Below, one piece after another: positions 1-10,624 of a stretch of 64,000 nt of DNA. The translations under genes were made by a program, and so were the position numbers. Where the stretch lies: NCBI RefSeq assembly GCF_004027225.2, contig NC_046358.1:61861528-61925527 (forward strand), given 5' to 3'. The stretch comes from Strigops habroptila (taxonomy: Eukaryota; Chordata; Aves; Psittaciformes; Psittacidae). The first letter of the stretch is position 1, and each line of letters starts with the position of its first letter. Under the pieces are notes generated by a model, which was not told the origin of the DNA, ran no database searches, and saw only the letters and a list, made by a program, of their open reading frames with translations.

Positions 1-2087
1 AAATCCAGGGGCAAACAGTGGGGTTTTAGGTCACTGATTTGACGCATGGCTATAAAACTGCTGGACAACGGAACTGTCACCCATGCTTTATGGACAAAAA
101 AAAACTATCATCACTCTCTAATGTAAGACCAGAAAATTTGAGTTTGGTAAAGACTTCATGGAATAACCATCTCATTTCTGTAAAGATTTCCAGGAACCAT
201 GGCATAGCTAGAGCCGATAGAAAAGTTTGATGCACAGGGAGTCACGGAGCAGAACGCTGTAGAACTGAAGAATACCGGTACAGAATTTTGAGCAGAAACC
301 AACCCCTCTAACAGAAGAGGACTGAAAAAAATCTAAGCTCACGGATACATTTCTTTTTGGTTTATGTATATACCCAGCTGCACTGACCATTTTAATACCA
401 AGACTCTATGTTTGTTAAGAAGTTGTGCAACACACTTGACAGTCAAACATAGGACTCAGTTACTCACATTCCTCGTCACACGCATTTCAGGGTTCACTGT
501 TCCATGAACGCAACTGAACAAGTGTGTAGAACTCAAGTGCTGGGCACAGCCACTGAGCAAGCAAAGGTATTCTTACAGCAGGGCCTCACTAAAGCAACAG
601 GCTATACTAAAATCTGTTTCCCACTTGAATTATACTTCTGCAACTGCACCAGTAATACCTTGCACAGGTGCCTTCAGGCATGTTAAGTCTACACTAACTA
701 CACTAACTAAAAAGAAGGTGTTCTTCTTACTTGGCTACTGAACTGGGTCAGGACTTCAGCAAGTCATTCAGCTTCTCTAAGTGATATTGTTTGTTGTATA
801 ACTATATCATATAAGATATATATATAACATATATGATATAATATAAATATATCATATACATATGAAACAAACTGAGGACTGTTACAATAGATGTGATTTG
901 CCCTGCAAAACATCCTTTCAAATATAGTGTCTACCAGCTACCCTGGTAGATACATTTTTCCTACATTTCCGCTACATAATAGCGGAAACACTTTTATGCC
1001 AAGTAGTACCATGTCAACAGAGGAAATCTTTTCCTTGAATAAAAATGCCGCAGGGAAACCTCTCCCTTTACAGACAGTATCATACACAAGAGCTTCCAGG
1101 ATACAGATGGATATAAGAATCACTACTTGCTATTTGTGCTGGATAGGTTTTCCCAAACTACAACTTAACTACAGTCCTTGTCAACAGCTCGTGGCAGTTA
1201 TACAACCAACACTCCCAATTCTGAACGTTCTCACGTCCATTTCTTCTCCTCAACTTTGGTGTTCAACAAAGACAGCCTCACACCTTGTTCTCTGTGGCAG
1301 ACAGCAGAAAGGAAATGCAGAATGATCGCGAAGAAAGCCCTATTACTTAATAGGAAACTATCACACCCGGCTTCCTAGAATGATGTTTGACCCTTAAACC
1401 CACGCTCACATTCCCACACAATGCCCATTCATGGGGACGTATTCAGTCTCTGCGCTCTGTGCTGTTTGCTTCCTTGGACATAAGGGTGCATTGGGAAGAG
1501 GTAATGGATAACCAGACAAATCACTGAGCACGCACCAATGTGAAAGCAGTAGTTTTCCCTATCAGATTTGCCAACTGTCAGATTAACAACCTTCATTTTC
1601 CATCAAACCAAGCAGGGAGAGGACGTTTTTCTTAGCAAAGCACAAATCCTAAATTCCTTGGACACCCTAACCCGTTACCAGTGAGTTAGCATTAACTGGT
1701 CTTAGGTCTGCGCAAAGACTCGTTGCTGTCTATGAGATGAAAGAGAGGCTAAATGATGTTGCTTTTAGTAACAGCAAGAACTAATGTCCCTGCTTTGTGA
1801 ATCAGAAATAAATTGAATACCCACTTTACAGATAGGTAAAGAAAACTCCCCCAAATCAGCACTATCTGAGACACAAATGTTAGCCTAAAATGCTCGCTAC
1901 TGGGGCTTTCTAATGAGATATGAACCTGGCAAAGAGACAATGCACCAATGCCAAAGGACAGCAGACATTCATGTTTCTAAGCACGCTCTCTCTAGCCCCG
2001 AGGCAAAGAACACAGTATAGCAACAGGGTGATGCTACATCAGCTGTGAAGTTGCTCTAGCAAGGCAAGCAGATTGGAAGTAGCAGCC
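1..2087 (+). repeat. Left arm of large inverted repeat
   Basis: This arm is the reverse complement of 8538-10624; position i pairs with 10625-i throughout. I compared several long stretches (795-866, 927-1380, 1381-1740, 2041-2087) and saw no mismatch or indel, even across the AT-rich simple tract at 795-866. Homology stops after 2087, where this side reads AAAACCTATGC and the other side's complement reads TAAATCCTGC. The arm starts at the window edge, so its true outer end is unknown. I recognise no transposon family in it. The longest reading frame, 132 codons at 927-1325, begins with GTG and resembles no protein I know. Confidence 0.97.
795..866. repeat. Palindromic AT-rich tract in left arm
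   Basis: A run of almost pure A/T built from ATATAT, CATATATG and GATATA-like words with several overlapping self-complementary stretches. Such tracts can extrude hairpins and are known as rearrangement-prone. The same bases recur inverted at 9759-9830. Confidence 0.8.
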
Positions 2088-2109
2088 AAAACCTATGCAA
2101 AAGCAAATT

Positions 2110-2131
2110 AAAAAAAAAAAAAAAAAAAAAA
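2110..2131. repeat. Poly(A) run, 22 A
   Basis: A 22-base A run lies 22 bp inside the spacer from the left arm's inner breakpoint (2087). No LINE or SINE body that it could tail is recognisable in front of it. Confidence 0.9.
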
Positions 2132-2273
2132 GTCAAAAGAAGCACTTCATCTATGATTGTGTAGTATTGTCATGCTTTACCAAATACTTGTTTGTATTCT
2201 AATGGCCTGAAATATGGATTGTATGTAATACTTTATCTTCTATTTTGTTTATCTCAATAATGAGAGTGAGCCT

Positions 2274-2855
2274 TGTACTGGTTGTGGCTGAGAGTTTTAA
2301 TTTCTTCGTAGCAGCTGGTACAGGGCGATGTCCTGGATTTTTACTGAAAATGGTGTTTATAACACCCTGATTAGCTAATGTTGAGCAGTGCTTACACGGT
2401 TGAGGACTCCTCTGCTCCTCAGGCTGCCCTGCCAGCAAGTACTTTGGAGATGCACAAGGAGCTGGGAGGGGACAGAAGCAGGACAGCTGACCCCAACTGA
2501 CCCAAGCGATGTCCCAGGCCATATGGCATCACACTCATCAATAAAACTTCATTTTATTGATAGAAGTAGGGGAAGGAGGTTGGGGGCACAGTGCTCAGGG
2601 AATGGCTGGCTGTTGGTTGGTGATGAGCAACTGTTTTCACTTGTATTGCTGCTGCTTCTTAGGGTATATTTATTTTTTTTTTCCTTCTAATTTTTTTTTT
2701 TTTCTGAATTCTTCTAATATTACACTGTTTTTAGCTCACCCCACAAGTCTCTTTCTCACTTTTACCCTTCTGACCCTCCCTCCCATCCCACTGCAGGGGA
2801 GTGAGCTGCTGTATGTGTATGGTGCTTAGTTGCCAGCTGGGGTCAAACCATGACA
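2274..2855 (+). mobile_element. Solo LTR, avian ERVL-type, diverged
   Basis: The 582-bp element begins TGTACTGGTTGTGGCTGAGA and ends with TCAAACCATGACA, giving TG...CA ends. Internal blocks line up with the LTR at 59699-60353 read in the opposite orientation: the GTAGCAGCTGGTACAG block, the CACAAGGAGCTGGGAGGGGA block, and the end block with GTGCTTAGTTGCCAGCTGG. The region that holds the TATA box in that copy is eroded here. The five bases on either side do not match, so no target-site duplication survives. The frames crossing it are not viral genes. Confidence 0.85.
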
Positions 2856-4219
2856 CACAGTTCTTTGAGTAACCACTGAACAGGGTAATACTGCTTTTTA
2901 ATCAATAGACTCATCAACCAGTTGTATAATGGGAAGAGTCTGGGATGCTACTTTAATAAAATAAAAGCAAATACTATCATGTGCAACCTAATGATACGAA
3001 ATGTGCAAGTTTATTCAATATACAGAAACATGAACACAGCAGTGCAAAAGTTTAACAGAGAATAATGAGAAGCTAATAGGCTTCTTAATATCACTCTGAA
3101 AAGCCACTGCCTGGAGCATTTTTGCAGCAGGAATTGTCTTGATTGTAATACTTAAGATTTTCTGAAATGTGTATACCTGAAACAATTACACAACACATTT
3201 CCATATATTAAGCTGTATGTAATTTAAAGGTCTTGCATAGGATATGCTATTGTCTAGTGATGGAACTGATCCAAGCACAAATGAGGTGCTGGGCTATACT
3301 CAGGCCAGTAAACTTGTTTTAAAGTATAATTTTATATCTGATTCAAGACAGAACTGAGTACAACTGAACACTTAAGTAAGTTTTCTCAGCCTATCATTAA
3401 GAATGCTCCAGCTTTAGCATTTAAATTAAAGCAAGAATAATAGAGGCACAGAGAGTCCTGAAAGTAGAGGCATGATGTTATAAACACCTGAGTTTGCAAC
3501 AAAAGTGAAAGGTGTGTATTTCATTCTGAAAATAAACCAAACTTGGTTCTGTTGGAATTTTTTTTTTTTGCATATTATTTGAAAATAGATAAGTATTCTA
3601 AGAGTTAACACTGATGTCTCAAGTCAAAAGCTAAATCCTATATTTTAAGGACTAGAACTAGTCCAGTGTGAAGTTGCTAGGCTATGTGAACTCTTGTCTC
3701 CTGGAGCTTTGACCCTGCACAGCTCTTCAGATCTGCACTGAATAATACAAGCAAGGAGTAAAGTATAGATGTCAGTGAAGCTTTGAAAACTCTTATTCTC
3801 AGTGCCAGCTCAGCACTGAGTGTTAAGTTTTACTACAGAAAAGTTCCTTTGCCTATTTATGTACTTTTACTGTACTTTGGAATGACACTTTTTTAAAGAT
3901 CTCTTCTTTTAAAAGACCATGTGTCAAACTTTACCATGTTAATGAACCAGCTGTACTCAGAACTAACCTTTTTTTTCCATTAGGTCCACAAAGTTTGTCT
4001 TTCCAACCTAGGTAACTGGAACTGTGTATGATCAAATCTCACTGCAGCAGAGTTAACATCTGATCAGCAATTTAGCTAGCATCAAATTATTCAAAGTTGT
4101 CTGTTAAAGGCTATGCACCAAGTTTGATGCTCTTGGCAGATTCCCGCTGTGGAAGGTGGGGCTTGTGTGTGTGGATGAGGAATCCCACTAAGTCAGTATG
4201 GAAGTGATGATGTGAATTT
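2856..4219. other. Non-coding spacer DNA, nothing recognised
   Basis: AT-rich sequence between the LTR and the first CR1. I see no exon, no RNA gene and no repeat beyond short A/T runs (for example around 3560). Confidence 0.6.
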
Positions 4220-4632
4220 TCAGAATTTCATAGAAACGGACAAGGAGTTAGAAGGAGCCTTCAAAGGCATCTAGTCCAACCCTCCTGCAATGAGCAGGGA
4301 CATCTTCAACTAGGTCAGGTTGCTCAGAACCACATCCAGCCTGGCCTTGAATGTCTCCAGGGATGGTGTATCCACGACCTCTCTGGGCAACCTGCGTCAG
4401 CATTTTACCAGCCTCATTGTAAAGAATTTTTTCCTCACATCCAGCCTGAATCTCCCCTCTTTTAATTTAAAACCATCACTCACCTCTCATCCTATCACAA
4501 CAGGCCTTGCTAAAAAGTTTCTCCCCATCTTTCTTATAGACCCCTTTTAAGAACTGAAAGGCCGTAGTAAGGTCTCTCCACAGTCTTCTCCAGGCTGAAA
4601 AACCCCAACTGTCTAGCCATTCCTTGGGTATA
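4220..4632 (-). mobile_element. CR1 LINE fragment, 5'-truncated, older
   Basis: The CR1 3' end is at the low-coordinate side (TTTCATAGAAACGG), followed by the diagnostic CATCTAGTCCAACCCTCCTG, the CCAGCCTGGCCTTGAA and CTCTGGGCAACCTG blocks, and the TTCTCCAGGCTGAAAAACCCC block. These are the antisense of the reverse-transcriptase C-terminal region and 3' UTR. Substitutions and small indels mark an older copy. Confidence 0.9.
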
Positions 4633-4853
4633 TTAGAAGTCAGAGCTCCTGGAAGATGATCTAATTAAAAACAAACAAACAAAAAGCCCCCAACAAACAA
4701 TCTGTCTTCTGTAAAACAGAAAATAATTAATTATTACAGTTCTATCCTTGGCATGCCTCTGTTTTGGCAGCTGACTACCCTACCTGAAATAACACTATCC
4801 TAAACACAGGGAAAGCACATCAAGTCTATCACCACAGTCTGTCCAGAAACTAG

Positions 4854-5092
4854 TGTGGTATGGAATACCCCTTGGCTAGTTTGGGTCAGGTGTCCTGTCT
4901 CTGCTCCTTCCTGGCTTCTTGTGCTCCTCCTCAGTGGCAGAGCACGAGACTGAAAAGTCCTTGATCAGGCTAAGTGCTACTGAGCAACAATTAAAACATC
5001 GGTGTGTTATCAGCATTGTTCTCAGGCTGAAGCCAAAGCACAGCACCGCGCCAGCTACTAGGAAGAAAACTCTTACAGCTGAAACCGGGACA
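4854..5092 (-). mobile_element. Truncated LTR, same family as 59699-60353
   Basis: The LTR start (complement of GAAACCGGGACA) is at 5092, and homology runs down to GTGGTATGGAATACC at 4854. Over most of this span it is very close to the copy at 60110-60353, differing at scattered bases and by a small deletion near the LTR start. It breaks off just before the segment that in the complete copy holds the TATA box. Only about 240 bp of upstream LTR remains, so it should lack its own core promoter. The CpG island begins about 15 bp away. Confidence 0.9.
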
Positions 5093-5104
5093 AAGCTTCA
5101 GGTG

Positions 5105-5650
5105 CATTTCTTCCCTCCTCCCCTTGGCAGGAGCGCTCCGCGTTTCGCCTTTGGGTGTTCTCTGGTGGAAACAGGAAAGCTTCACACCCCAAACCCTGAA
5201 CCGAAGCTGGTGTCCCGCAGTGCAGCGGGAAGCCGCCCGCTCGCTGCCCGTGCCGGAAGGCGCTGGCCCCAGGACCCGCTTGGGCAGCCGCAGGACGGGG
5301 GTCGAGGGGACCCGGGCGCCCCTGAAGCGCTCTCTGCAGCCAGGGGGCAGCCTCGGCCCACGGGCGGCTCTCTCCGGACGCGGCCCAGCCGCTCCGCGGG
5401 GCCTGGCCCGGTACCTCGCCGCGGGCCGGGACGCCGGCAGCCGCCTCCCGCGATCCCGGAGCGGGCAGGACCGGCGCCGCGCCCTCCCTGCGGCTCACCG
5501 CGGAGCAGCGGGACCCGAGCGGCGCTTCCGGGGAGACGGGAACGGCCACGACCGGTCGCTGCGGGGCGGTCACGCGGCAGCCACGTGGGCTTGCGCGGTT
5601 GTTTCCGTGCGCGGCGTGCGGCGCCGCCTGGTCGGGCCATGAGGTGCTCG
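5105..5650. promoter_or_regulatory. CpG island, probable promoter (ARL14EP suspected)
   Basis: About 540 bp of strongly GC- and CpG-rich DNA, unlike the AT-rich surroundings. Visible sites are an ETS-type motif (CCGGAAGCG on the minus strand, 5523-5531), a GC box GGGGCGG (5563-5569) and an E-box CACGTG (5582-5587). On the minus strand possible splice donors occur (GGCGAG/GTACCG, CCGCG/GTGAGC), which would fit a first exon transcribed leftward. In vertebrates ARL14EP lies downstream of FSHB on the same strand; since FSHB here is on the minus strand, its promoter would be expected at lower coordinates, as this island is. That assignment is inference, because no ARL14EP coding exon is visible. 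The long open frames across the island in several frames reflect GC content, not coding. Confidence 0.65.
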
Positions 5651-5654
5651 GGCG

Positions 5655-6111
5655 TGGCCCCGGGTCCTGCTCTTGGGCAATCCCAGGCACAGCGACAAGT
5701 TGTGAGAGGAGAGACTCAGAGCAGCCCTGCGGAGAAGGACTTGGGGATATTGGTCGATGAGAAAGTGAACGTGAGCCGGCTTCAGTGTGCGCTCGCAGCC
5801 CTTGTAGGGGTCCTACAATAATTCTGGAGAGGGGCTGTTCATCAGGAACTGTAGTAATACGATAAAGGGTACAAATTTAAACAGATTTAGATGATATATT
5901 AGAAGAAGTTCTTCCCTGTGAGGGTGGTGAGGCACTGGCACAGGTGTCCCAGAGAAGCTGTGGCTGCCCCATCCCTAGCGGTGTCCAAGGCCAGGTTGGA
6001 CGGGGCTTGGAGCAACCTGGTCTAGTGGAAGGTGTCCCTGCCCATGGCAGGGGCTTGGATCTGGATGAGCTTTAAAGTCCTTTCCAACCCAAACCGTTCT
6101 AAGATTCTATG
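5655..6111 (+). mobile_element. CR1 LINE fragment with internal deletion
   Basis: Starts at CCGGGTCCTGCTCTTGGGCA and continues into CAGAGCAGCCCTGCGGAGAA, the same block as in the CR1 at 20499. After the TGTGCGCTCGCAGCCC block most of the reverse-transcriptase C-terminal region is missing. The sequence resumes near GAACTGTAGTAATACGATAA and ends TTCTAAGATTCTATGG, a typical CR1 3' end. It directly abuts the CpG island. Confidence 0.9.
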
Positions 6112-8537
6112 GCCTTGCCTGGCTGGGATAGCTCGTTCTTGGGCACCAATAGGGCTGGGAAGGCAGCAGGGAGATGAGAGAAGCGCAGCTGTCGCTTGGT
6201 CTAATGGCAGTCCATTACCCCCTCTTCCCCCTTCCCTCTGGTTCCAGAAATCAGTGCTGACGAAGCTGTCATCTATTGCTTCATTTAGGAGTAAAACAAA
6301 ACAAGACAACAGCTTATTGGTCACTCTGTCGCTCCGGTTTCTCAGAATTTGAAGCAGTGACTTCAAAAGTGAAGATTTCTTACTGACCTGCAAAAAAACA
6401 CTGGGATGGGCTCAGAAGAAAGATGCTATTAGCACTGTGTTCAGTACAGTACAGATTGCAGGTAGCTCAGCTCAATTTCAAAGGTAATAAAGCAGAAATT
6501 TTTACAGGAGAGGAGTAGCTGAGAAAACACAAAAAAGTAAGTCTTTTGGTTATTTTTCCTCCAGGAGCACTGCCTGGGTTTTAAGTTTTTCCTAACTTTA
6601 TCTATCATGTGAACAGCATTGTTTTAAGAGTTTAGAGCTTATCCATAGAAAACTTACAGAAATTCAGTTTATCTACAGAATATCCAGGTAGACTGGCCTA
6701 GAAACCAGCAAAATGCTGGTAAGGCTCAGAGATCTGATTTGATTTCTTGCTCAATCTAAGCAAGTTTGAGGATGTTGTTAAATTTTTTTTTATTAAAGTG
6801 AAACAGATTAAGATACTCCACTAATACAGAACCTTCTGTATTGCATGAAGTGTCTCTCTTAAATGTTAAATGACAATAAAATTTGCATATTGTATTTGAT
6901 TAGGAAAAAACCTTCTCATTTAGGTTTTATATTTCTGTTACAACCAGAGATCCTATTTCTTCAGAGTTTTTAGGCAAACTTCTCTCTGTGTCTAGCTTCT
7001 ACCAAATGTGCTGGAACACAAAGGAGGCATAGATGTTTGAGTTTTTCTGCGATTTTCTTATGAAGCATTGCCATATGCTCTTTCAAAGACATGAAGTCAG
7101 AGATAGAGTGATTGTAGTGGGGAAAGAGGAAGAAAAAAACTGTCAGTGTTGGTAGGGAGAATTTAGGCATCAATGGAAAAAAGAAAACCTTTACTATCGG
7201 GGAATATCCTAGTAAATTCAGTGTGATGGGGCAATGCTGTGTGAGGTACAGTTCAGAAACTTTGAAGCCGCATAAGAAGTAGGAAGACTTGAGGCAGAAA
7301 GAGGGCTGTATCAGTTGAAAGGGTTACTGTGAATTACTGGGCTTGTGATAATAAAAAATGAAGATTTAATGGGAGAAAACTGGTGACAAATTTGGATTAA
7401 ATCCTGAAATGTGTTTGGGAGCTGCCATTCTCCTTAAAGCTTTTATGTTCCCTTATGGTATGTGGAACCCCAGCTCGGGGGACTTCTTTCTTTTGTGACC
7501 AAACATTACAACCTGGGAGTAAGTATTAGCCTGTTTAAATATTGCTTGTGTAACACAAACACTAGTTTGTGGAAGGATGAAAGAAAAGGACCTTAGAGAA
7601 TTTATTTATGCCAGTAAATTTCTGTTGTCCAACTGATTATTTTTGTTTTTCTTTTGTGTTGCCATTTGTTAAGTTGTCTTTACCTATTACAAGGACCTAC
7701 AGTTTCATTTGAATAACATGTAAATAAATACGTTGTATTACAAGTAGGGGTAGGTGCTGATTCCAGGCTTTTGCCCACACAAACTCAAATACAAGGGTAA
7801 AGACATTCACTAAACCATAAAGGAAGTTGTAAATAGTAGCTCACATGAGTTTTTCATTGTAAATAATGTGATGCCAAATGCTGCATTTGATCTAAGAGTC
7901 ATGAACTAATGTCTTGTCACCAACACAATGGTTTCTTTCTCACCAAATCAAGTTGCCTGAAGTCTGGATATTACCATAAAGCTAATTTTAATTTTATTTC
8001 CTTTTTTAAAAACAAATTTAAAAATATTTGGGATATTTTGTAACGTAATAATAACTTATTTTGTAAGATACAGGTATAAAAGTATGCATATACTGGCTTA
8101 AATCACTTTCTGACCTGGTTGTTTTGGTTTGTTGTTTTTTGGGGTTTTTTTTTGGGGGGGTGAGTGTTTTAATTTGTCGATATTATAAAGGTTATAGATG
8201 ATTTTAAAAATTTTCATTTAAATTTTTACCCACAAATGTTGAATATTTGGATTCAGATCATGCTGCTTTTTAATGAGAAATTAATATAGAAATTCTTATA
8301 GAAATAATAAAAATTGTCAGGCTGAAAAGAAAAATAAAATCCCCTCAAGGCTTTGATTCTCACTGTGTCCCAATGAGAATCATCTGCTTTACTGGCAGGT
8401 CACATTGGAATGCCTCCTTGGGAATCTTTTGCCCTTTCCAGGCTGATTTCTTGATAGTCTTTGTAAATTTATGGCCTAGAGCATTCTGTCTGTCTGCTCA
8501 GTAAGATCTTTGTCCTTTTTGTGATAAGCAGGATTTA
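6112..8537. other. Non-coding spacer DNA up to right arm
   Basis: No recognised gene. The minus strand at 6113-6385 has an open frame next to a good acceptor-like sequence (see findings). There is a T/G homopolymer stretch at 8112-8161 and a short hairpin at 8353-8379 (GATTCTCA / TGAGAATC). Confidence 0.6.
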
Positions 8538-10624
8538 GGCTGCTACTTCCAATCTGCTTGCCTTGCTAGAGCAACTTCACAGCTGATGTAGCATCACCCT
8601 GTTGCTATACTGTGTTCTTTGCCTCGGGGCTAGAGAGAGCGTGCTTAGAAACATGAATGTCTGCTGTCCTTTGGCATTGGTGCATTGTCTCTTTGCCAGG
8701 TTCATATCTCATTAGAAAGCCCCAGTAGCGAGCATTTTAGGCTAACATTTGTGTCTCAGATAGTGCTGATTTGGGGGAGTTTTCTTTACCTATCTGTAAA
8801 GTGGGTATTCAATTTATTTCTGATTCACAAAGCAGGGACATTAGTTCTTGCTGTTACTAAAAGCAACATCATTTAGCCTCTCTTTCATCTCATAGACAGC
8901 AACGAGTCTTTGCGCAGACCTAAGACCAGTTAATGCTAACTCACTGGTAACGGGTTAGGGTGTCCAAGGAATTTAGGATTTGTGCTTTGCTAAGAAAAAC
9001 GTCCTCTCCCTGCTTGGTTTGATGGAAAATGAAGGTTGTTAATCTGACAGTTGGCAAATCTGATAGGGAAAACTACTGCTTTCACATTGGTGCGTGCTCA
9101 GTGATTTGTCTGGTTATCCATTACCTCTTCCCAATGCACCCTTATGTCCAAGGAAGCAAACAGCACAGAGCGCAGAGACTGAATACGTCCCCATGAATGG
9201 GCATTGTGTGGGAATGTGAGCGTGGGTTTAAGGGTCAAACATCATTCTAGGAAGCCGGGTGTGATAGTTTCCTATTAAGTAATAGGGCTTTCTTCGCGAT
9301 CATTCTGCATTTCCTTTCTGCTGTCTGCCACAGAGAACAAGGTGTGAGGCTGTCTTTGTTGAACACCAAAGTTGAGGAGAAGAAATGGACGTGAGAACGT
9401 TCAGAATTGGGAGTGTTGGTTGTATAACTGCCACGAGCTGTTGACAAGGACTGTAGTTAAGTTGTAGTTTGGGAAAACCTATCCAGCACAAATAGCAAGT
9501 AGTGATTCTTATATCCATCTGTATCCTGGAAGCTCTTGTGTATGATACTGTCTGTAAAGGGAGAGGTTTCCCTGCGGCATTTTTATTCAAGGAAAAGATT
9601 TCCTCTGTTGACATGGTACTACTTGGCATAAAAGTGTTTCCGCTATTATGTAGCGGAAATGTAGGAAAAATGTATCTACCAGGGTAGCTGGTAGACACTA
9701 TATTTGAAAGGATGTTTTGCAGGGCAAATCACATCTATTGTAACAGTCCTCAGTTTGTTTCATATGTATATGATATATTTATATTATATCATATATGTTA
9801 TATATATATCTTATATGATATAGTTATACAACAAACAATATCACTTAGAGAAGCTGAATGACTTGCTGAAGTCCTGACCCAGTTCAGTAGCCAAGTAAGA
9901 AGAACACCTTCTTTTTAGTTAGTGTAGTTAGTGTAGACTTAACATGCCTGAAGGCACCTGTGCAAGGTATTACTGGTGCAGTTGCAGAAGTATAATTCAA
10001 GTGGGAAACAGATTTTAGTATAGCCTGTTGCTTTAGTGAGGCCCTGCTGTAAGAATACCTTTGCTTGCTCAGTGGCTGTGCCCAGCACTTGAGTTCTACA
10101 CACTTGTTCAGTTGCGTTCATGGAACAGTGAACCCTGAAATGCGTGTGACGAGGAATGTGAGTAACTGAGTCCTATGTTTGACTGTCAAGTGTGTTGCAC
10201 AACTTCTTAACAAACATAGAGTCTTGGTATTAAAATGGTCAGTGCAGCTGGGTATATACATAAACCAAAAAGAAATGTATCCGTGAGCTTAGATTTTTTT
10301 CAGTCCTCTTCTGTTAGAGGGGTTGGTTTCTGCTCAAAATTCTGTACCGGTATTCTTCAGTTCTACAGCGTTCTGCTCCGTGACTCCCTGTGCATCAAAC
10401 TTTTCTATCGGCTCTAGCTATGCCATGGTTCCTGGAAATCTTTACAGAAATGAGATGGTTATTCCATGAAGTCTTTACCAAACTCAAATTTTCTGGTCTT
10501 ACATTAGAGAGTGATGATAGTTTTTTTTTGTCCATAAAGCATGGGTGACAGTTCCGTTGTCCAGCAGTTTTATAGCCATGCGTCAAATCAGTGACCTAAA
10601 ACCCCACTGTTTGCCCCTGGATTT
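8538..10624 (-). repeat. Right arm of large inverted repeat
   Basis: This is the inverted copy of 1-2087, separated from it by a 6,450-bp spacer. All six longer reading frames of the left arm recur here with identical translations and mirrored coordinates, which independently shows there are no indels. 10624 pairs with window base 1, so the match may continue outside the window. Near-perfect identity in non-coding DNA implies very recent duplication, gene conversion between arms, or an assembly fold-back. Confidence 0.97.
9759..9830. repeat. Palindromic AT-rich tract in right arm
   Basis: Exact inverted copy of 795-866. Simple AT tracts normally mutate quickly in length, so the unchanged copy is good evidence that the two arms separated very recently or are the same DNA assembled twice. 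Confidence 0.8.

Noticed and set aside
927..1325. 132-codon frame in the left arm, repeated in the right arm at 9300-9698
   Set aside because: It starts at GTG, shows no domain, signal peptide or splice context, and exists twice only because the arms are identical.
2269..2860. Target-site duplication around the plus-strand LTR
   Set aside because: The five flanking bases (AGCCT and CACAG) do not match, so I did not annotate one.
4919..5821. 300-codon open frame on the plus strand
   Set aside because: It runs through the LTR fragment, the CpG island and a CR1. GC-rich DNA lacks stop codons by composition, and the peptide is low-complexity Pro/Arg/Gly with no domain. The overlapping 152-205-codon frames on both strands are the same effect.
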